Below are positions 1 to 6,512 of a stretch of DNA of 8,180 bases, in pieces. The translations under genes were made by a program, and so were the position numbers. Under the pieces are notes generated by a model, which was not told the DNA's origin, made no database searches, and saw only the letters and a list, made by a program, of their open reading frames with translations. The first letter of the stretch is position 1. Each line of letters opens with the position of its first letter. Where the stretch lies: positions 1 through 8,180 of the forward strand of contig QHOZ01000010.1 in the NCBI GenBank assembly GCA_003219495.1, in the 5' to 3' direction. Source of the stretch: Verrucomicrobiota bacterium (GTDB lineage: Bacteria; Verrucomicrobiota; Verrucomicrobiae; Chthoniobacterales; UBA10450).

Positions 1-567
1 TTTGCGACGACGGCTTGTTTCTATTCGTTTACACGCAATTTGGTTTTGACCGCCGCTCTCGAGTTTAGCCTCATTCTCAATAGCGTTGCGCTTGGCTACC
101 TCGATGTTTATTTCGCGCCTTTTTTGATCGCCGCATTTTTTCTTTTGCGGCGCGGGAACCTTGTTCTGGGCCTACTCCTGTTCACCATCAGCTGTTCCGT
201 GAAATGGCAACCACTGATTATTGCCCCGTTTGTTTGCATCTACACGCTTGGCGCCCAACAACGGGAGAATCGGGACAATAATCGGCCGTTCACAAAACGA
301 TTGATCCCATTCGCGCTGGCGGCGGCGGTTGCCAGCGCGCTTATCCTGATTTTTGGCGCAAAGATCTTCGATTCGCTTTCACGCGCCACCCGCCACGCTC
401 TCCTCTCCGCGGGCGCACTGAATCTCACCTGGCTCCAAACCTGGGCGTTGCATCTCATCAGTCCCGAAAAGTACGGAGCGCTCAAAAACGGCGAGATCGG
501 CATGTTCGTTACGCACGATCCGCTCTTAGTTTTGCACGCGGCGCGAAAACTTTCCCGCAGCTCGTGA
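1..567 (+). CDS. GT-C membrane glycosyltransferase, middle fragment (5' end outside window, 3' end frameshifted)
   Basis: The frame is open from the first base, so the true start lies upstream of the window. The product is strongly hydrophobic, with several predicted membrane helices: about 35 residues from base 40, another pair around bases 160-250, and one at bases 300-360. The stretch GYLDVYFAPFL followed by KWQPLIIAPF resembles the second half of polytopic GT-C glycosyltransferases of the mannosyltransferase/Gpi18-like kind. These transfer a sugar from a polyprenyl-phosphate donor on the outer face of the membrane. The reading frame ends in TGA at 565-567, in the middle of what should be one protein. 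The adjoining frame from 564 continues with matching hydrophobic sequence, so I read the two as one disrupted gene. Family assignment is from motif impression only; donor and acceptor are unknown. Confidence 0.65.
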   Translation, partial: FATTACFYSFTRNLVLTAALEFSLILNSVALGYLDVYFAPFLIAAFFLLRRGNLVLGLLLFTISCSVKWQPLIIAPFVCIYTLGAQQRENRDNNRPFTKRLIPFALAAAVASALILIFGAKIFDSLSRATRHALLSAGALNLTWLQTWALHLISPEKYGALKNGEIGMFVTHDPLLVLHAARKLSRSS

Positions 568-911
568 GTTATTCCATTCTCGGTTACTTCGCGTATTTTT
601 GCTTCAACACGGGCGTGCATGAGAATCATCTTTTTCTCATCTGCTGTCTCGCATGGATTCTCGTTTTTCTTTCGCCACTGCAGCTCAGCCGCGGGCTTAA
701 TCTCACTCTCGCGGCAAACGCGAATCTCTTTCTTTTCTACGGCGTCTTTGGCTATTATCTCCACCGCGTCTTCGGCGGCGTCGACATCACCTTGCTTTTC
801 GCGGTTGCGAACCTTTGCCTCTTTGCTGGCTTTTTCATTGAAACAATCAAAGCCGACGGGCTCGATCTTTGGTTCGTTAAAATTCCGCCGCGAGTGACCG
901 ACGGGCGCTAA
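564..911 (+). CDS. C-terminal fragment of the same GT-C glycosyltransferase, in the shifted frame
   Basis: This 115-residue frame begins with a GTG whose last bases overlap the TGA of the preceding frame (GTGA). It starts inside a membrane helix and carries FNTGVHENHLFL, like the conserved His-Glu loop near the C-terminus of Gpi18/mannosyltransferase-type GT-C enzymes (compare MHERYLFP). Three further hydrophobic helices follow, around bases 625-680, 700-760 and 785-840. A stand-alone protein starting here would lack the catalytic N-terminal half, so it is best read as the missing end of the upstream fragment. Adding one base in the AAAA run at 546-549 joins the two frames as ...HAARKTFPQLVSYSILGY. 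The stop TAA (909-911) overlaps the stop of the convergent TPM gene. A genuinely separate, translationally coupled gene is possible but less likely. Confidence 0.6.
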   Translation: MSYSILGYFAYFCFNTGVHENHLFLICCLAWILVFLSPLQLSRGLNLTLAANANLFLFYGVFGYYLHRVFGGVDITLLFAVANLCLFAGFFIETIKADGLDLWFVKIPPRVTDGR

Positions 912-1345
912 CCTTCGATCACTTCATCCGGCTGGCTGCCGGTGGATGTCGATCCTTGCGGGAAATGCGCGGCCACCGCGTCGCCTATCTCGCCGATGGC
1001 GTCGACCAGGGCAGCGGTGAACTTCTCGTTGCGAAAATGATCGCGCATTTGCTCGATCAATCGTTGCCATAACTCATCGCCACATTTCTGATGAATCGCT
1101 TCATCGCCAACGACTGCGAATTTGTGTGCACGCGGCGCAACCCAAATCAAAACGTCGTTATGATGCGCGTTTTTGTGCAGCCCGAGCCGGTGAAATCTCT
1201 TTTGCGCCGCAACGAGCGCATCGCCTTTTACCTCGCCGCGCTGAATGAAAACGCGGATCTCACCGGAGGTTTTTGATTCGGCATCGCGAATCGCTTGCAC
1301 AACCAGGTCGTGCTCGAGCTTGCTAAGAAATTCTTTCGTGCGCAT
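908..1345 (-). CDS. Small soluble TPM-domain protein (TLP18.3/Psb32/MOLO-1 fold)
   Basis: The 145-residue product is a compact single-domain protein of the TPM family. Recognisable stretches are the N-terminal segment with SGEIRVFIQRGEV (about residues 27-39), NDVLIWVAPRAHKFAVVGD (about 64-82), HQKCGDELW (about 85-93) and an acidic PDEVIEG C-terminus. I see no signal peptide or membrane helix, so it is probably cytoplasmic or peripheral, unlike its upstream neighbour. The biochemical role of bacterial TPM proteins is not settled; plant homologues take part in photosystem II repair and some have phosphatase activity. The ATG at 1345 is chosen because the family similarity begins there. The frame is open further upstream only as a shadow of the neighbour's Gly-rich tail. 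It starts 4 bases after the preceding TPM gene's TAA, and the cassette lemA-TPM-TPM is a common bacterial arrangement. Stop codon is TAG. Confidence 0.85.
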   Translation of the reverse strand: MRTKEFLSKLEHDLVVQAIRDAESKTSGEIRVFIQRGEVKGDALVAAQKRFHRLGLHKNAHHNDVLIWVAPRAHKFAVVGDEAIHQKCGDELWQRLIEQMRDHFRNEKFTAALVDAIGEIGDAVAAHFPQGSTSTGSQPDEVIEG

Positions 1346-1349
1346 CAAT

Positions 1350-2020
1350 TTACCAGCTGGAACCCGCACCGCCGCCGCCAAAGCCTCCGCCGCCGCCACT
1401 AAAACCGCTAAATCCTCCTCCGCCGCCGGAAGACCATCCCCCGCCTCCGCCGCCATAACCCCACATCCAGCCACCTCCGCCACTGCTGTAATGATATCCG
1501 CGTCGCGGTTTAATTCGCGAAAGGAGAATGCAAAACGCGATGAACAGGATGAAAAAAATCAAATTGCCGCCAGGATTCCCGCGGCCAATCGATCTTTCGC
1601 GAACGGTCTTGCCGGTGCCTTTGTATTCACCGCGACCCGCTTTGAGGATTGAATCGATTCCTTCGGCGAGTCCGCCTTCATAATCGTTCGCGCGAAAATG
1701 CGGTTTAATTCGGTACGCGGTGATGTCGAATGCAGTGATGTCGGGTAGTCCGCCCTCCAGACCATATCCGACTTGAATGAACATCTTCCGGTCTTGCACG
1801 AATACGAACAGGACAGCGCCGTTGCGTTTATCTTGCTGACCGACCCCCCAACTTTGCGCGACACGCTGCGTGTACGCCGCGACGTCGAACGCAACGCCGC
1901 GGTTTGTGAAACGACGCCCGCGTAATCATTGAAGTAACTATCCGGTTTCGGCGGAATGACTTCCGCGGCATGCAAATGGATCGCGACAAATATCGCAAGA
2001 CAGAGCGCGATCCGTTTCAC
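1350..2020 (-). pseudogene. Exported TPM-domain membrane protein with Gly-rich tail (YgcG-like), internally deleted and frameshifted
   Basis: Two frames make up one damaged gene. The first, from GTG at 2020 (just after an in-frame TAG at 2027-2029), gives a signal peptide (about residues 1-19, MKRIALCLAIFVAIHLHAA) and the start of a TPM domain, YFNDYAGVVS. It then runs into nonsense sequence. The second frame carries the rest of the domain: AYTQRVAQSWGVGQQDKRNG, FVQDRKMFIQVGYGLEGGLP, a membrane helix (NLIFFILFIAFCILL) and a long Gly-rich tail ending in SSW. The join lies near 1885-1905. Intact relatives have roughly 35-40 residues between these halves, so an internal deletion of about 100 bases with loss of frame is inferred. 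The second frame is closed upstream by a TGA and has no good start except an internal GTG at 1799. It follows lemA by 20 bases, the usual partner arrangement. Confidence 0.75.
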
Positions 2021-2027
2021 GCTACGC

Positions 2028-2039
2028 TAAGATCGACAA
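2028..2039 (-). repeat. 12-base repeat TTGTCGATCTTA upstream of the TPM gene
   Basis: Read on the - strand this is TTGTCGATCTTA, ending 7 bases before the GTG start at 2020. The identical 12 bases also precede lemA at 2706-2717, and occur at 8031-8042 and, inverted, at 4527-4538. No function is known. It could be a shared regulatory site or chance. Confidence 0.35.
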
Positions 2040-2040
2040 C

Positions 2041-2706
2041 CTACGGTGTCGCGGCCGCGGTTGCGGCGGGTGACGCCGCCGGCGCGGGCGAACCGAAATT
2101 GAAATTCACGTTCGGTGCGCGCTCCGCTCCCTGTTGTGCATTGAAGAACGGGCGCGGCGAAAATCCAAACATTCCCGCAATCAGATTGGTCGGGAAGCGC
2201 CGGACCGCGACATTGAATTCCTGGACCGCGCCGTTGAAATTATTTCTTTCAACCGCGATTCGGTTCTCGGTCCCTTCGAGTTGCGCCTGAAGTCCCATGA
2301 AGTTCTGGTTGGATTTCAATTCCGGATAACGTTCAGCCACGACGAGCAGGCGCGAAAGCGCATTGCTCAATTGCCCCTGGGCCGCTTGAAATTCTTGCAA
2401 TTGCCGCGCGTCGGTTGGCGCTTTGCTCGCATCGAGTTGGACGCGTCCGACGCTTGCGCGCGCGTTCGTTACTTCGGTGAGCGTCGATTTTTCAAAGTTC
2501 GCCGCGCCTTGCACGGTGTTCACGAGATTGGGAATCAAATCCGCCCGGCGTTGATAAACCGTCTGCACGTCACCCCACTTCTTGTTCACGTTCTGATCGA
2601 GCGCGACCAGACGATTGTAACTTCCCATCAACGCGAGACCGCAAATGATGACGAGGAAGATGAGGATGACGACTAAGCCGCCGCAACCGATCGCAAATTT
2701 ATTCAT
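2041..2706 (-). CDS. lemA: LemA family membrane-anchored protein
   Basis: The 221-residue product is a typical LemA protein: a short N-terminal cytoplasmic stub, one membrane helix (about residues 8-28) and a long helical domain. Family hallmarks are YNRLVALDQNVNKKWGDVQ (30-48), YQRRADLIPNLVNTV (51-65) and a second conserved helical block, RYPELKSNQNFMGLQAQLEG (126-145), followed by TENRIAVERNNFN (146-158). The last 25 residues or so are Ala/Pro-rich low complexity. LemA proteins are widespread in bacteria and their molecular function is not firmly established; they are often encoded beside TPM-domain proteins, as here. The ATG at 2706 fits the family start; no clear Shine-Dalgarno sequence precedes it. 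The 60-base gap to the upstream hydrolase is the longest in the - strand gene run and may hold a promoter. The stop is TAG. Confidence 0.93.
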   Translation of the reverse strand: MNKFAIGCGGLVVILIFLVIICGLALMGSYNRLVALDQNVNKKWGDVQTVYQRRADLIPNLVNTVQGAANFEKSTLTEVTNARASVGRVQLDASKAPTDARQLQEFQAAQGQLSNALSRLLVVAERYPELKSNQNFMGLQAQLEGTENRIAVERNNFNGAVQEFNVAVRRFPTNLIAGMFGFSPRPFFNAQQGAERAPNVNFNFGSPAPAASPAATAAATP

Positions 2707-2717
2707 AAGATCGACAA
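2706..2717 (-). repeat. 12-base repeat TTGTCGATCTTA at the lemA start
   Basis: Identical to the element at 2028-2039. On the - strand its last base is the A of the lemA ATG. The same 12-mer therefore sits just ahead of two consecutive genes of the LemA/TPM cassette. Confidence 0.35.
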
Positions 2718-2731
2718 AAGGTTAGGCCCGA

Positions 2732-2760
2732 ATCGTTGAGGAATGCTGCCGCGAAGTCAA
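2732..2760 (-). promoter_or_regulatory. Possible weak sigma-70-type promoter for lemA
   Basis: On the - strand a TTGACT hexamer (2755-2760) resembles a -35 box and is followed after 17 bases by AACGAT (2732-2737), a poor -10 match (3 of 6). It lies in the 60-base gap between the hydrolase stop and the lemA start. Only the -35 is convincing, and transcription could equally read through from upstream. Confidence 0.2.
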
Positions 2761-2766
2761 ACAAGA

Positions 2767-3807
2767 CTATCGGCCTAGGACCAGCCGCAGAAAATGCGCG
2801 TCCGAAAATCTGGCGCTGTTCCCCTGACGGACGATCACGGCGTTCATCGACGGAATGATGAATAAACGCTGATAATTCGAGCCGAGCGCGACCACCATGT
2901 CCGGCGGCGCGGCGCGACAAATACAGATCCCGCCCCAGTGCGCGCGCTGCCATTTGAGGTCGAGCTCCTTTTCGTAATCGATCTCGCGCGCGGTCGGTGC
3001 CTGGCGATTCAGCCACAAGGTCAATCCATATGATGGATTCGCGCCCGAACCGCTCAAAGCCTGGCCCATCAAACTCGCGGGAACAATTTGTTTGCCGTGA
3101 AAATTTCCGTGACCAAGGATCATCTCGCCGAAATTAGACCATTCGCGCGCGGTCAATTCGAACCCGCTTGCGGGAAGCGGATTGCCGCGCCCGTCCTTCT
3201 TGAATTCCATGCTGGTGAGGCCGAGCGGTGAGAGAACGTTTTCGCTGATGTAGGAGGTTGTCGATTTTCCGTTGAGTTTCCGCCGCAAAACTTCGTTGAA
3301 AATTTGGAGATGACTCGGGCCATAAGCGAAGGCCGCGCCCGGCGAATGAACGAGCGGCAATTGAATCGCCATCGCATCGCGATCGCGAATCGAATCGCTG
3401 TGCAAATGCGGCGAAGGCTCGATCCCATCGGTTTGATTAAGCAACTGTCTGATCGTGATTTGCGATTTTCGAGGATCGTTTTTCCATTCCGTAATCGTAT
3501 CGGCTACGCGATCGTCGAGCCTGATCAAGCCGTCGCGCGCGGCGCAAAGCGCGGCCATTCCCCAAAAACTTTTCGTCCCGCTGAAAATTTTACATCGCAT
3601 GTCCGCGCCGCCGCCATTCGCGTAATGCTCAAAAACGGTTTTGTCGTTTTGCATCACGAGCATTGAAAAGCCGGTGGTTTTTTCCGAGTAACCGGCCGCG
3701 CGCGCGCAGTTGCCCGGCTGAATGTCCGCCGCGAACGACGATGTCGATGTTGCAATCGCGACCAGCGACGTGGCGAAAGTTTTCTTAGACCACGAAGCCG
3801 ATATCAT
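2767..3807 (-). CDS. Exported serine hydrolase, class C beta-lactamase / penicillin-binding-like fold
   Basis: The 346-residue product begins with a signal peptide (about residues 1-27, basic KK then a hydrophobic stretch ending SSFAA), so it should act in the periplasm. The SxxK nucleophile motif is S76-G-T-K79, followed by a helix and the typical GLIRLDDRV and TIRQLLNQTDGI segments (93-101 and 118-129). The second motif, usually Y-x-N, reads Y162-G-P-S165. The third, usually K-T-G, may be represented by H290-W-G-G293. Such variants are typical of esterases and uncharacterised hydrolases of the family rather than true beta-lactamases, so substrate cannot be named and resistance should not be assumed. 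The ATG at 3807 lies 25 bases after the scpB stop, with a weak GAAG upstream; the stop is TAG. Nothing suggests disruption. Confidence 0.85.
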   Translation of the reverse strand: MISASWSKKTFATSLVAIATSTSSFAADIQPGNCARAAGYSEKTTGFSMLVMQNDKTVFEHYANGGGADMRCKIFSGTKSFWGMAALCAARDGLIRLDDRVADTITEWKNDPRKSQITIRQLLNQTDGIEPSPHLHSDSIRDRDAMAIQLPLVHSPGAAFAYGPSHLQIFNEVLRRKLNGKSTTSYISENVLSPLGLTSMEFKKDGRGNPLPASGFELTAREWSNFGEMILGHGNFHGKQIVPASLMGQALSGSGANPSYGLTLWLNRQAPTAREIDYEKELDLKWQRAHWGGICICRAAPPDMVVALGSNYQRLFIIPSMNAVIVRQGNSARFSDAHFLRLVLGR

Positions 3808-3832
3808 TGAAGTATCTTCGCGCTCGACCGAG

Positions 3833-4474
3833 CTACGTTTCGGATGTCGTCGGCAACTCGGTCTGAACGGGAGTTTCAGATTCGGCCGAAGGCTGCGGTC
3901 GCGGCGCGACGGGCAAATGCCGCGTGCGCAGTTCTTCCACGTTCGGTAATTCTTCGAGATTTCGCAGGCCGAAATGATCCAGGAAAAATTCGGTCGTCTC
4001 GTAAAGCAGCGGGCGGCCGGGAATTTCGGCGCGACCGGCGATTTTCACGAGGCCGCGTTCCATCAATGTCTGCAAAACGCCGTCAATCGTGACGCCACGA
4101 ACTGCTTCGACGTCCGCGCGCGTGATCGGTTGGCGGTAAGCAATGATCGCGAGTGTTTCGAGCGCGGGTGAGCTGAGTCGTGACGGTTTCGGCGCCGGGA
4201 AAAGCGCGCGAACCCATTGCGCATATTTCGGTTCGCTCACCAATTGCCAGCCACCCGCTTTCTCCGCGAGCTGAAATCCGCGCTCGTTTTGAATGCACTC
4301 GACTTTCAATTCCTCAAGCGCGGCCGCGACTTCCGCCGGCTTTACGTTACTGAATTCGTTAGGAGCAAAATTGTCTTCCGCGCCGGCGTTGCGCAATGTG
4401 TCGGTGATTTCTTTTGCGTCGAGCGGTTTCTGCGCGGCGAACAACAATGCTTCGATGACTCGGGTGAGATTCAT
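3833..4474 (-). CDS. scpB: Segregation and condensation protein B
   Basis: The 213-residue product has the usual ScpB length and layout: two winged-helix domains. The first spans about residues 1-90, starting LTRVIEALLFAAQKPLD. The second contains SPALETLAIIAYRQPITRAD (102-121) followed by VEAVRGV (122-128). The conserved GRPLLYETTEFFLDHFGL (153-170) follows. The last 25 residues or so are a Pro/Glu/Thr-rich, probably disordered tail. ScpB dimers bind ScpA and the SMC ATPase to form the bacterial condensin that compacts and segregates chromosomes in the cytoplasm. Its usual partner scpA is not in the window. The ATG at 4474 directly abuts the glmM TAA (4475-4477), which suggests translational coupling; I see no Shine-Dalgarno sequence. 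Stop is TAG. Confidence 0.95.
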   Translation of the reverse strand: MNLTRVIEALLFAAQKPLDAKEITDTLRNAGAEDNFAPNEFSNVKPAEVAAALEELKVECIQNERGFQLAEKAGGWQLVSEPKYAQWVRALFPAPKPSRLSSPALETLAIIAYRQPITRADVEAVRGVTIDGVLQTLMERGLVKIAGRAEIPGRPLLYETTEFFLDHFGLRNLEELPNVEELRTRHLPVAPRPQPSAESETPVQTELPTTSET

Positions 4475-5860
4475 TTAATTGGCGCCAATCGCAGTTTGGA
4501 TCGCATCGGCGATGCGGTTGGCTTGTTTGTCGATCTTATCGGAATCGCGCCCCTCGATCAAAAGGCGGATTTTCGATTCGGTGCCGGAATAACGCAGGAG
4601 CACGCGGCCTCTCCCAGCCAGGTCGCGCTCGACTTCCTCGCGCAGCTTTACCACCTCGCGCAAATCCTCGATCGGCGGCTTTGATTTCACAACGAGGTTG
4701 CGCTGCGCCTGCGGATACTTTTTGAGACAACCTTTGAGTTTGCCCAGCGGCTCGCCGCTTTCGTGCATGATCCGCAAAATTTGCAGCGCGCTGATAATTC
4801 CGTCGCCCGTCGTCGTGAAATCGCGGAAAATAATGTGGCCGCTTTGCTCGCCGCCGAGATTAAGATTTCGCGCGAGCATTTCTTCGATCACGTAGCGATC
4901 CCCCACTTTTGCGCGGATCACTTTGCCGCCCTTCGCGCCGATCGTTTCATCAAGACCGAAGTTGCTCATCACTGTTGCGACCAACGTGTTCTCGCGAAGT
5001 TTTCCGGATTTCAACAAATCGAGCGCGGCGATCGCGAGAATTTCGTCGCCGTCGACGATTTCGCCGTTTTCATCGCAAAGCAGTACACGATCGGCGTCGC
5101 CGTCGTGAGTGATGCCAATGTCCGCCTTGCTTGATTTGACCGTGCGCTGAATTTCTTCCGGATGCGTGCTGCCGCAGCCGTCATTGATGTTCACTCCGTT
5201 CGGCTCGTTGTGGACGATCGTGACATCGGCGCCGAGCTCGCGCAAAATGCATGGGGTTGATTTGTAAGCCGCGCCGTTCGCGACATCCACCGCAACGCGC
5301 ATTCCATCGAGCGCCATCTTTCGTGGGAAACTCGCCTTCGCGAACTCAACGTAACGCCCCAGCGCATCGTCGATGCGCGCGGCGCGTCCAATTTTTGCCG
5401 CGGTCGGTCGGATGTTGTCGATCTTGCCGGTGAAAACGAGATCCTCGATTTGCGCTTCGACTTGATCGTCGAGCTTGTAGCCGTCGTGCCGGAAAAATTT
5501 GATGCCGTTGTCTTCGTAAGGATTGTGCGAAGCCGAGAGCACAATTCCCGCGTCAGCGCGAAGTGAACGAGTGATATAAGCAACGCCCGGAGTCGGAAGC
5601 GGCCCGATGATCAGAACATCGACGCCGAGCGAGGTGATCCCGGCGACGAGCGCGTTTTCAAGCATGTAACCGGAGAGGCGCGTGTCTTTGCCGAGAACAA
5701 TCTTCGGGCGGGTACCGTCCGGCATTGTGCGCGGATTCAACTGCGTGAACACATGCGCTGCCGCGCGGCCGAGCTTCAGCGCCGTTTCGGCCGTGACCGG
5801 TTCGATGTTGGCGACGCCGCGCACACCATCGGTCCCGAAAATTTTGGTGGCCTTGTTCAC
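4475..5860 (-). CDS. glmM: Phosphoglucosamine mutase
   Basis: GlmM interconverts glucosamine-6-phosphate and glucosamine-1-phosphate, the step that feeds UDP-GlcNAc synthesis for peptidoglycan and other glycans, in the cytoplasm. The 461-residue product is close to the usual length and has all four alpha-D-phosphohexomutase signatures: N-terminal KIFGTDGVRG (6-15), the phosphoserine loop LSASHNP with catalytic S111, the metal-binding loop DGDADR (D253, D255, D257), the sugar-binding GGEQSGH (336-342) and the phosphate-binding RYSGTES (423-429). The start is taken as GTG at 5860. The frame is open further upstream, but no ATG lies in it there and GTDGVRG is at the expected distance. It lies 49 bases after the glycosyltransferase stop and abuts scpB without a gap. 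Confidence 0.97.
   Translation of the reverse strand: MNKATKIFGTDGVRGVANIEPVTAETALKLGRAAAHVFTQLNPRTMPDGTRPKIVLGKDTRLSGYMLENALVAGITSLGVDVLIIGPLPTPGVAYITRSLRADAGIVLSASHNPYEDNGIKFFRHDGYKLDDQVEAQIEDLVFTGKIDNIRPTAAKIGRAARIDDALGRYVEFAKASFPRKMALDGMRVAVDVANGAAYKSTPCILRELGADVTIVHNEPNGVNINDGCGSTHPEEIQRTVKSSKADIGITHDGDADRVLLCDENGEIVDGDEILAIAALDLLKSGKLRENTLVATVMSNFGLDETIGAKGGKVIRAKVGDRYVIEEMLARNLNLGGEQSGHIIFRDFTTTGDGIISALQILRIMHESGEPLGKLKGCLKKYPQAQRNLVVKSKPPIEDLREVVKLREEVERDLAGRGRVLLRYSGTESKIRLLIEGRDSDKIDKQANRIADAIQTAIGAN
4478..4489. repeat. Perfect 12-base palindrome ATTGGCGCCAAT at the glmM-scpB junction
   Basis: The sequence equals its own reverse complement and covers the last codons of glmM, ending 3 bases before the scpB ATG. 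It has no loop, so it is not a hairpin terminator. It may be a protein-binding site or simply a coincidence of the codons for I-G-A-N. Confidence 0.3.
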
Positions 5861-5909
5861 CGGGTCTACTGAAACGCTCTCAGCCCCATTCGTAAACGGG
5901 AAAATCTTC

Positions 5910-6512
5910 TCATTGAGCGGCCGGCGCGTGCTCGCGGTCGTGATCGCTCAGGAAAATACATTCGTTCTCCACGCCCAGCACCACCGTGTTCCATTTGAGC
6001 GGAAATTTCTCCAGGACTTGGGTGCGTTGAATCACCGCCGCCCAATCTTTGTAATCACCTTTAACGATATCGCGGAAGGTGTCGTCGGTCCCGCTGATGG
6101 GAGTGAGGTAAAGACCGTTCACTGGACCGCCGAGCGTTTGATAATCGTTCAGGTCCGTCATGGTCTGTATTTTGTCCGGCAACCACAAACTTCGGCGATC
6201 GGCATACCACGCGATCGCCCAAGGCATGTCGCTCGCCGTGATTTCCTCCGGCTTCATCCAGGTGTTCAGCACGCTGATCAGCGGCGGCATATAAGGTGGC
6301 CAGACCACGCGCGCTTTTCCTGGTGAAAGCCAGGGCGTGGTGAAAATCATCGGCATTGCGCAAATCAGATAGAGAAAGGTGATGAACGCCGGACGGGCAA
6401 AAGGAAAATTCAGCGCAAGCCGATTCCATTGCACGAGGAGAAAGGCCAGCCCGTAGCAAGTCATCAACGGAACAAAAATGAGATGAAGCTGATTCGCCGC
6501 GGTGCCTTGCTC
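5910..6512 (-). CDS. C-terminal 200 residues of the GT39-like glycosyltransferase, downstream of an in-frame TAG
   Basis: This segment is in the same frame as the N-terminal part ending at 6513, separated only by the TAG codon, and reads on without a break (EQGTAANQLHLIF...). It holds two hydrophobic helices (about bases 6410-6480 and 6345-6400) and then a mostly soluble C-terminal domain with SDMPWAIAWYADRRSLWLP. This region occurs at the end of large GT39-like membrane glycosyltransferases, probably facing the periplasm. The only good start inside is an ATG at 6467, which would begin in the middle of a helix, so independent function is doubtful. The TGA stop (5910-5912) is followed 49 bases later by glmM. 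If the TAG were a sense codon, the whole protein would have 579 residues, a normal size for the family. Confidence 0.7.
   Translation of the reverse strand, partial: EQGTAANQLHLIFVPLMTCYGLAFLLVQWNRLALNFPFARPAFITFLYLICAMPMIFTTPWLSPGKARVVWPPYMPPLISVLNTWMKPEEITASDMPWAIAWYADRRSLWLPDKIQTMTDLNDYQTLGGPVNGLYLTPISGTDDTFRDIVKGDYKDWAAVIQRTQVLEKFPLKWNTVVLGVENECIFLSDHDREHAPAAQ

Noticed and set aside
544..552. Programmed -1 frameshift site at CGAAAAC
   Set aside because: In the reading phase of the first frame the codons are CGA AAA, which do not re-pair after a -1 slip, and no downstream stimulatory hairpin was evident.
564..567. GTGA overlap taken as two translationally coupled genes
   Set aside because: The downstream piece starts inside a helix and contains only the C-terminal part of a GT-C enzyme, so one frameshifted gene explains it better.
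240..764. 174-codon open frame on the - strand
   Set aside because: Antisense shadow of the membrane glycosyltransferase; charged, low-similarity sequence with no recognisable domain.
1350..1480. GGC/GGA-rich repetitive DNA as a tandem repeat or array
   Set aside because: It encodes the Gly-rich tail typical of YgcG-like TPM proteins; there is no regular unit or spacer.
2134..2676. 180-codon open frame on the + strand
   Set aside because: Lies wholly antisense to lemA, which has clear family motifs; the translation is Arg-rich and ends in an acidic low-complexity run.
3808..3832. Short inverted repeat GCTC-GAGC between scpB and the hydrolase as a terminator
   Set aside because: Stem of only 4-5 bases and no U-run follows.
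5682..6326. 214-codon open frame on the + strand
   Set aside because: Antisense to the glmM start and the glycosyltransferase C-terminus; no family features.
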